In this document: one piece after another, positions 63,646 through 64,000 of the stretch
Layout of the letters: every line of letters begins with the position of its first letter
Numbering within the stretch: the stretch's first letter is position 1
DNA from: JALYNX01 sp963780755
GTDB taxonomy: Bacteria > Actinomycetota > Acidimicrobiia > Spongiisociales > ZC4RG35
NCBI GenBank assembly: GCA_963780755.1
Contig: CAWACX010000002.1
Location: 1-64,000, forward strand
Length of the DNA stretch: 64,000 nt
Reading direction: 5' to 3'
The notes under the pieces: model-generated
Told to the model about the DNA's origin: nothing
Seen by the model: the letters and a program-made list of their open reading frames with translations, nothing else
Database searches by the model: none
Made by a program: the position numbers and the translations under genes

Positions 63646-64000
63646 CTAACGGGGCTCGCCCTTCGCGTAACGGGCGCCATCGGCGGCAGGGGGTCGCAGC
63701 CGCTGTGAGGCGATGGCCAGCACCAGCAGCGTGATCAGGTAGGGGACCGCGTTGAGCAGCTGGTTGGGCACTTCGGAGACCAACATGTAGAAGACCAGGA
63801 AGCCGATTCCCACCGAGCCCTGGACGATCGCGGTACGGGTCCGGTTGCGGGTCATCGCGTAGATGCCGGCGGCGATGAGGCCGATGGCCAGCGCGAGGAA
63901 GAACGCACGGACTACTTCGGGGCCCCGGAAGCGGAGAGCGTCACCGAACCCGAACACGATCGAGCCCCCGAGCACGCCAATCGGCATCCAGTTGCCGAAG
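63646..64000 (-). CDS. ABC transporter permease, sugar/nucleoside (BmpA-associated) type, C-terminal part
   Basis: Runs off the window edge; the last 117 or so residues are seen. NWMPIGVLGGSIVFGFGDAL is the conserved loop-helix of the RbsC-like permeases that pair with BmpA-type binding proteins. Helices AFFLALAIGLIAAGIYAM and VPNQLLNAVPYLITLLVLAI follow, ending GARYAKGEPR. It is followed by the heptamer repeat and the P450 gene. Confidence 0.8.
   Translation of the reverse strand, partial: FGNWMPIGVLGGSIVFGFGDALRFRGPEVVRAFFLALAIGLIAAGIYAMTRNRTRTAIVQGSVGIGFLVFYMLVSEVPNQLLNAVPYLITLLVLAIASQRLRPPAADGARYAKGEPR

Overview
The window looks like a chromosome segment of a high-GC actinobacterium, probably from an uncultured or environmental lineage (Acidimicrobiia-like is a guess). 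Support comes from the 54-61 kb block lytR_C, DUF3263, tRNA-Thr, rlmB, cysS, ispF, carD, disA, radA, which matches the actinobacterial (mycobacterial) order. A CanA-type carbonic anhydrase, WS/DGAT acyltransferase, P450, LipJ-like hydrolase-cyclase and zinc-ribbon membrane protein fit the same group. Many conserved genes, even ispF and the liv operon, carry single frameshifts, so residual indel errors in the assembly are likely. Genes described as frameshifted may be intact in the organism.

The first ~30.7 kb is accessory DNA downstream of a tRNA-Arg(CCT) gene (164-236). A decayed tyrosine integrase follows the tRNA. The 3' half of the same tRNA recurs as direct-repeat fragments at about 19.8, 30.06 and 30.62 kb. 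I read this as a tandem (accreted) set of integrative islands sharing one attachment site. Island A (0.24-19.8 kb) holds the integrase, a coupled three-gene module of unknown function, an AlbA_2-domain protein with a type I restriction-modification operon (hsdM-hsdS-hsdR, heavily frameshifted), a lipoprotein, a large flippase/pseudokinase membrane protein, a cation:proton antiporter, and a sulfatase / membrane protein / voltage-gated K+ channel set. Island B (19.9-30.1 kb) holds a GerW/YtfJ-like gene pair, a cupredoxin lipoprotein, a CPBP-like membrane protein and a separate remnant of it, a GNAT, an arsenic operon (ArsR-phosphatase fusion, aquaporin, ArsC) and several small genes. A 0.5 kb micro-segment between the last two tRNA fragments holds a broken gene.

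From 30.7 kb onward the gene content is more chromosomal: hydrolase-cyclase fusion, carbonic anhydrase, flavin monooxygenase, a second copy of the flippase/pseudokinase protein, LURP-one-like protein, PhzF, wax ester synthase, DMT transporter, CvpA-CAP fusion, AlaX, MBL hydrolase and a propeller-like protein. A complete branched-chain amino acid ABC operon (livK, terminator, livH-M-G-F) spans 45.9-51.7 kb, followed by an AI-2E family permease, then the conserved radA-disA-carD-ispF-cysS-rlmB block on the minus strand, a zinc-ribbon/discoidin-like protein, a P450 and the 3' end of a sugar/nucleoside-type ABC permease at the edge.

The genes work together in small units: translationally overlapping pairs (hsdS/hsdR, arsR/aqp/arsC, livM/G/F, WS-DGAT/small gene/DMT) show operon structure. 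c-di-AMP synthesis (disA), DNA repair (radA) and rRNA transcription control (carD) sit together. Two different class III nucleotidyl cyclase fusions suggest ligand-responsive cyclic-nucleotide signalling. No CRISPR array, transposase or rRNA gene was seen.
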